From Marisa cornuarietis (lineage: Eukaryota > Mollusca > Gastropoda > Architaenioglossa > Ampullariidae): a stretch of 64,000 nucleotides of DNA. Shown piece by piece: positions 60,736 through 64,000 of this stretch. The stretch covers positions 85,001-149,000 of the forward strand of contig SMMW01000018.1 in NCBI GenBank assembly GCA_004794655.1, given 5' to 3'. The position numbers and the translations under genes were made by a program. The notes beneath the pieces were generated by a model. That model made no database searches. It saw only the letters and a program-made list of their open reading frames with translations, and had not been told where the DNA came from. Positions within the stretch are counted from its first letter, which is position 1. Each line of letters starts with the position of its first letter.

Positions 60736-61843
60736 AGAGAAGCCTATCTTTTCATTGTAAATATGACAGCTAAACCAAGCATGTATACACTACTCTTTCT
60801 TATGCGCACGTGCACCTGCACAAACACATAATGCTCATAATCCAGTCTTCAGAAAAGTAAACAAAGGATAATACTATGAAGAATGAATATTTCTGAACTC
60901 CCACATTTTGAACACTAAAAGCAAGTTTTTGTGTCTACGAGTAGTGAAGACCAGTCTTAATTTCCTTATCAACCATACTATATATTCCTTCTATCAGTCC
61001 CTACTGTCTCTCCTTACTGTCAGTCAGTCCCTATCTTTACTTTAGATACCCCATGCTGATTTTTGAATCAATAATAAGCAAAAAAGAAAAGTACTAATAC
61101 AAACAGATTCTATTCTGATTTCAATGGCACCAAGCTTTTTTCTGTAGCTCAAATAGTTTAAAAGATACAAATTGTTAAGTATTTCAATTTCCGTGTAATT
61201 ATTTTTTCCACCACACTTCAGACTGACATCAGAATATGTTGTGTGATCTTTTCATGTATAAAATAACAGATTTAATCAACGTCAGCAGCACAATCTCAGG
61301 CAGAAAACATCCACTCACTCACCACAGCTTACTAATTCTTTTGTAGCTGTCAAGAAAAATGAATGAGATTCAAAGTGATCATACTCGTTATAAGATTCTA
61401 AAAGTTTTATTTTCCCTGAGAGTCCCATTAAACATGCCAGCGTCGCAGGGTCTGACTACCCTATGATCTCTTGATCCCTGTTCGGGCTAAATCTCGGGGT
61501 GGGGTAGTTCCAAGCCGCTTTTTGTCAGTTATTTTGCATTCAGTCAAGAACGACTCAGAGAACAAAACAAATATTGTTTTTCGTTCATGGATCGATGTTC
61601 AAAACAAAAATGCATAGTCTGTTTGGAAGTGATTTTCCAGAAAACTATATCACAATCACAGCCGCTCGTTCAGCTTGGAGTACCTCCTCACTCTCAGTCA
61701 TTCCCTACTCTCTGTCTCTCTACCGTCTGCCTGAAGGTTTTTGTTCGCGAGATTCCAGTGACCTATGCTGGAATGTAGCTTGGAAAAGGTCAGTGGCTGT
61801 TGTAACTTTTCCCGACTTCTCACTCTAGTCAGTTGTAGCCCTG
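60736..61843. other. Unannotated stretch
   Basis: No supportable feature. Confidence 0.4.
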
Positions 61844-62107
61844 GGGCCAGTTACACAATATGTTTCTAAACCTTAAAACTGTTCTAAAGAAGCAAAATCT
61901 CTTCTTAGCCATTTTGATGTATTGCAGAAAAACATACAAAAAATTGTACTGAGAGGACGGAAACTCAGACTTAAACAACTTTATCTTACGTAAAGCAGTT
62001 TTAGTTAAAAAAATTCTAAAATTGTGGTTTGCATTTTAAACTAATTATCTAAATAGAGTTAAGGTCTAAAAGTGTTTACCACTAGAAATGTGTTGTGCAA
62101 CTGGCCC
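61844..62107. mobile_element. TIR element (MITE) with GGGCCAGTT termini
   Basis: The left end GGGCCAGTTACACAATATGT and the right end, reverse complement GGGCCAGTTGCACAACACAT, agree at most positions for about 26 bp. A 3-bp CTG lies directly outside both ends (61841-61843, 62108-62110). Length is 264 bp, AT-rich interior, no ORF. GGG/GGC-type termini with a 3-bp duplication would fit PIF/Harbinger, but the site is not the usual TWA, so the superfamily is tentative. Confidence 0.72.
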
Positions 62108-62222
62108 CTGGCCGCAAAGTCGTTGCACGTAACAGATTCGGTTACAGTATTTCATCATCGCCAGTCCTGGCTGCAAAGTCCTTGTGCGTAACAATTTTGG
62201 CGAAAACATTTCATTACCGAGG
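62108..62222. repeat. Tandem duplication of about 57 bp
   Basis: CTGGCCGCAAAGTCGTTGCACGTAACA...TTTCATCATCG is followed by CTGGCTGCAAAGTCCTTGTGCGTAACA...TTTCATTACCG. Two diverged copies directly adjoin the TIR element. Confidence 0.75.
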
Positions 62223-63186
62223 ATTAATCCTTTTCTCGTCTTGTATACTGAGTGGGTAATCTGGAGCTCCTCTGGACATGCAGAGAAAAATACGAGTAAC
62301 TGATGTATTCTCTTCCCCTATCCCACCAACCCCCTCAACAAGATGAGAGGCAACTTTTTCTTAACCAGACTGGCAGGCTGAGAAGGAGAGGGGCGGGGTG
62401 GTCCTGAGTTCACGCGTGTGTATTAGCAACTTCTGAAAACTGAGCAGAGAAGCTCTGGGGCACCAAGGAGAACCTGGAGACAACAGCCCTGTTCGTCACC
62501 AGGGAGAGGATCGAGATTTGATGGGGGTGGTCCCCGGAAACACTAAAGAAAGACAGAAGAACTCTAACATATTAGGACAGGACCTCTGGACGTAGTCCAT
62601 TGATTTTTCGACCGAGAGGAGATTTCTGAGAGGTTCAGAGTTGCTCATAACATCAAAGTTCTGGCGGGACAGGGCGGAGAAATCAAAGAAGTGGTCTGCG
62701 GGGTACGTGTACTACAGAAAGACCACAGCACGTTCAGTCTACTGCCCTCCTGCACGCGCAGAAGATGATGAAGTGTCCTTGTACAAACATTTTCTCCCGT
62801 GCGGAATAGTAAGGGGAAATAATTCTTTGTGTCAACAGGCGTGACATAGTCGTCGGCACCCAATATACTAATCTTTGGAAATCTCAGTTTGAAGATTTAG
62901 AGAACTTTCCTGAAATGAATATATTACTTGTCACCTATGGGTCATTACAGCATGGGACTTGGCGAAATGGTGCTGGCAGCCTGATATACGACAACATACA
63001 ATATTTACATGAAATTCTTTTAGACCGCAGAACTTGCAAACTCTTTGTAACTGTTCTCACATTAGTTTGCACTGGAAGACCTCCTTCCTGTACAAAAAAA
63101 ATGGTGACCACTTTGCTTTCATTTGATCTGTTTTGTGTCTTTCGATGTCTTTTGCATTATGTTGCATGCATCGTACTTCGTATCAG
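62223..63186. other. Unannotated stretch (would be end of intron 3)
   Basis: Contains the pyrimidine-rich run that precedes the candidate exon 4. No other supported feature. Confidence 0.35.
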
Positions 63187-63344
63187 CAATAGTTCAGACA
63201 AACTTACTACTAAACCATGTGAGATTAAAAACGAAAGAGAACTGTATTCAGAGCTGTTGAGAAATCAGAACGGAACGCGATTAAGGCTTTCTTGTGGTGT
63301 TTTGGTGCACATGGCTCAATATTTTACAATTAAAATATCACCAG
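63187..63344 (+). CDS. Candidate exon 4 of the WSC-type gene (tentative)
   Basis: A long pyrimidine-rich stretch (about 63112-63180) ends in ATCAG, followed by 158 nt of open frame closing at the donor CACCAG|GTATGC. Entry phase 2 matches exon 3 exactly (AG+C gives Ser) and exit is phase 1, a domain-boundary phase. The peptide contains NSSDKLTTKPCEIKNER, then RNQNGTRLRLSCGVLVHMAQ, then FTIKIS, with two potential N-glycosylation sites and two cysteines. It does not show the canonical CGG end of a WSC domain, so it may instead begin another module. The same frame is open from 62915 to 63454 without splicing, so an alternative is a chance or mobile-element ORF. The exon call is inference from splice signals and phase only. 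Confidence 0.35.
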
Positions 63345-63484
63345 GTATGCGTTTGTTGAAAACTATAACTTACAAGCCACGTGCAGGAGGCATTTTCACC
63401 CTGCTTCAAACACCTTTATTTATAGTTTTACAGCATAATTCATACAGTTATTAATTTTCACCTTTTTCAGTCAGACGTGTCAGG

Positions 63485-63740
63485 TTAGCGCCTGTTAGTA
63501 ATGTAGCGAGAATTGGCTGTCTGTGGTTCATGTCTCGTCTCACGCACTCTATTTTTTTCTCTACATGTGGCCCCTATTTACAGGACCGGATGCTTTGGCG
63601 TGATACGGTCTTACCTGCTGGCTCGGCGAGACATTTACCTCCCTCCCCACACTCACCTTTTCTGTCTGTTTCGCCCTTTTACTGTGTTTTATTTGTTTTC
63701 GTGATCTCTGACAGGTCAGTTATGTCCTGAACCCAGGTCT
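63485..63740 (+). mobile_element. SINE-like fragment
   Basis: TTAGTAATGTAGCGAG (box-A-like) and GGTTCATGTCTCGTCTCACG followed by CACTCTAT resemble the SINE at 33903 (GGTTCAGATCTCGTCTCGGG then ACACTCTGT). The body parallels the copy at 13125. Confidence 0.5.
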
Positions 63741-63958
63741 TAGATAAGTCATAACCTGTGTACATGCAACAGTAACTAAATGAATAAATTAACTTTAATG
63801 GTACAATAAATGGATTTTTTATTATATTTAGCTTAAAGTCACATAGTGTAGACATGGTCGTCAGACGAGGGACTTAGAAGTGCTTTGTAGAAGTTCCCTT
63901 TATTTCTAATTTATTTTGTGCATGTCCGCTTCACCATGAGAGAAAGAGAACGTGCGTT

Positions 63959-63991
63959 TGTGTGCGTTTGTGTGTGTGTGTGTGTGTGTGT
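63959..63991. repeat. (GT)n microsatellite at window end
   Basis: GTGCGTTT followed by about 12 GT units and poly-T; runs toward the window edge. Confidence 0.93.
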
Positions 63992-64000
63992 GTTTTTTTC

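Noticed and set aside
62915..63454. Single-exon 179-codon gene
   Set aside because: No domain, and the first half is the pyrimidine-rich tract expected upstream of an acceptor. Only the 63187-63344 part is kept, as a tentative exon.

Overview
This is a window of an animal nuclear genome, most likely from a mollusc and perhaps a gastropod. The grounds are: coding sequence split by spliceosomal introns with GT-AG borders; an intermediate-GC, repeat-dominated background; decayed L2/CR1-like and endonuclease-RT LINEs, tRNA-headed SINEs, hAT and foldback MITEs; a THAP-domain relic; and very many GT/CA, AAT and TCTG microsatellites. There are no operons, no bacterial-type genes and no rRNA or complete tRNA gene that I can recognise. 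The mollusc assignment is inference from repeat style, not a database match.

Layout. 1-35 kb holds no convincing host exon. It contains a LINE fragment at the left edge (1-1025), a 1 kb compound GT microsatellite (1138-2105), an L2-like LINE 3' end (7677-8080, minus), a foldback MITE (8532-8734), tRNA-headed SINEs, a degenerate LINE on the minus strand (21825-22965) and a 2.9 kb satellite of about 78 copies of a 37-bp unit (27384-30303). At 33.4-36 kb are two copies of one LINE 3' end and a SINE.

35.2 kb to the right edge contains the one host gene I can support, on the + strand. A signal-peptide exon (35191-35254) is followed by two exons (37856-37979 and 53640-53735). Joined in compatible splice phases, they encode a secreted protein with a WSC-type cysteine-rich domain. 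A possible fourth exon lies at 63187-63344, and the 3' end is probably outside the window. Introns are about 2.6 kb and 15.7 kb. Intron 2 holds a hAT MITE with a perfect 8-bp target duplication, a small CpG-rich patch, two dispersed-repeat copies and a decayed THAP-domain gene or transposon. The putative third intron holds a foldback element inserted into a SINE with a 10-bp duplication, a 58-bp triplication, an L2-like LINE remnant, a second hAT MITE, a 1.4 kb minisatellite of 33/31-bp units and a further TIR element.

Most of the long open reading frames here are by-products of simple repeats. The real gene is carried by short exons that long-ORF searches miss.
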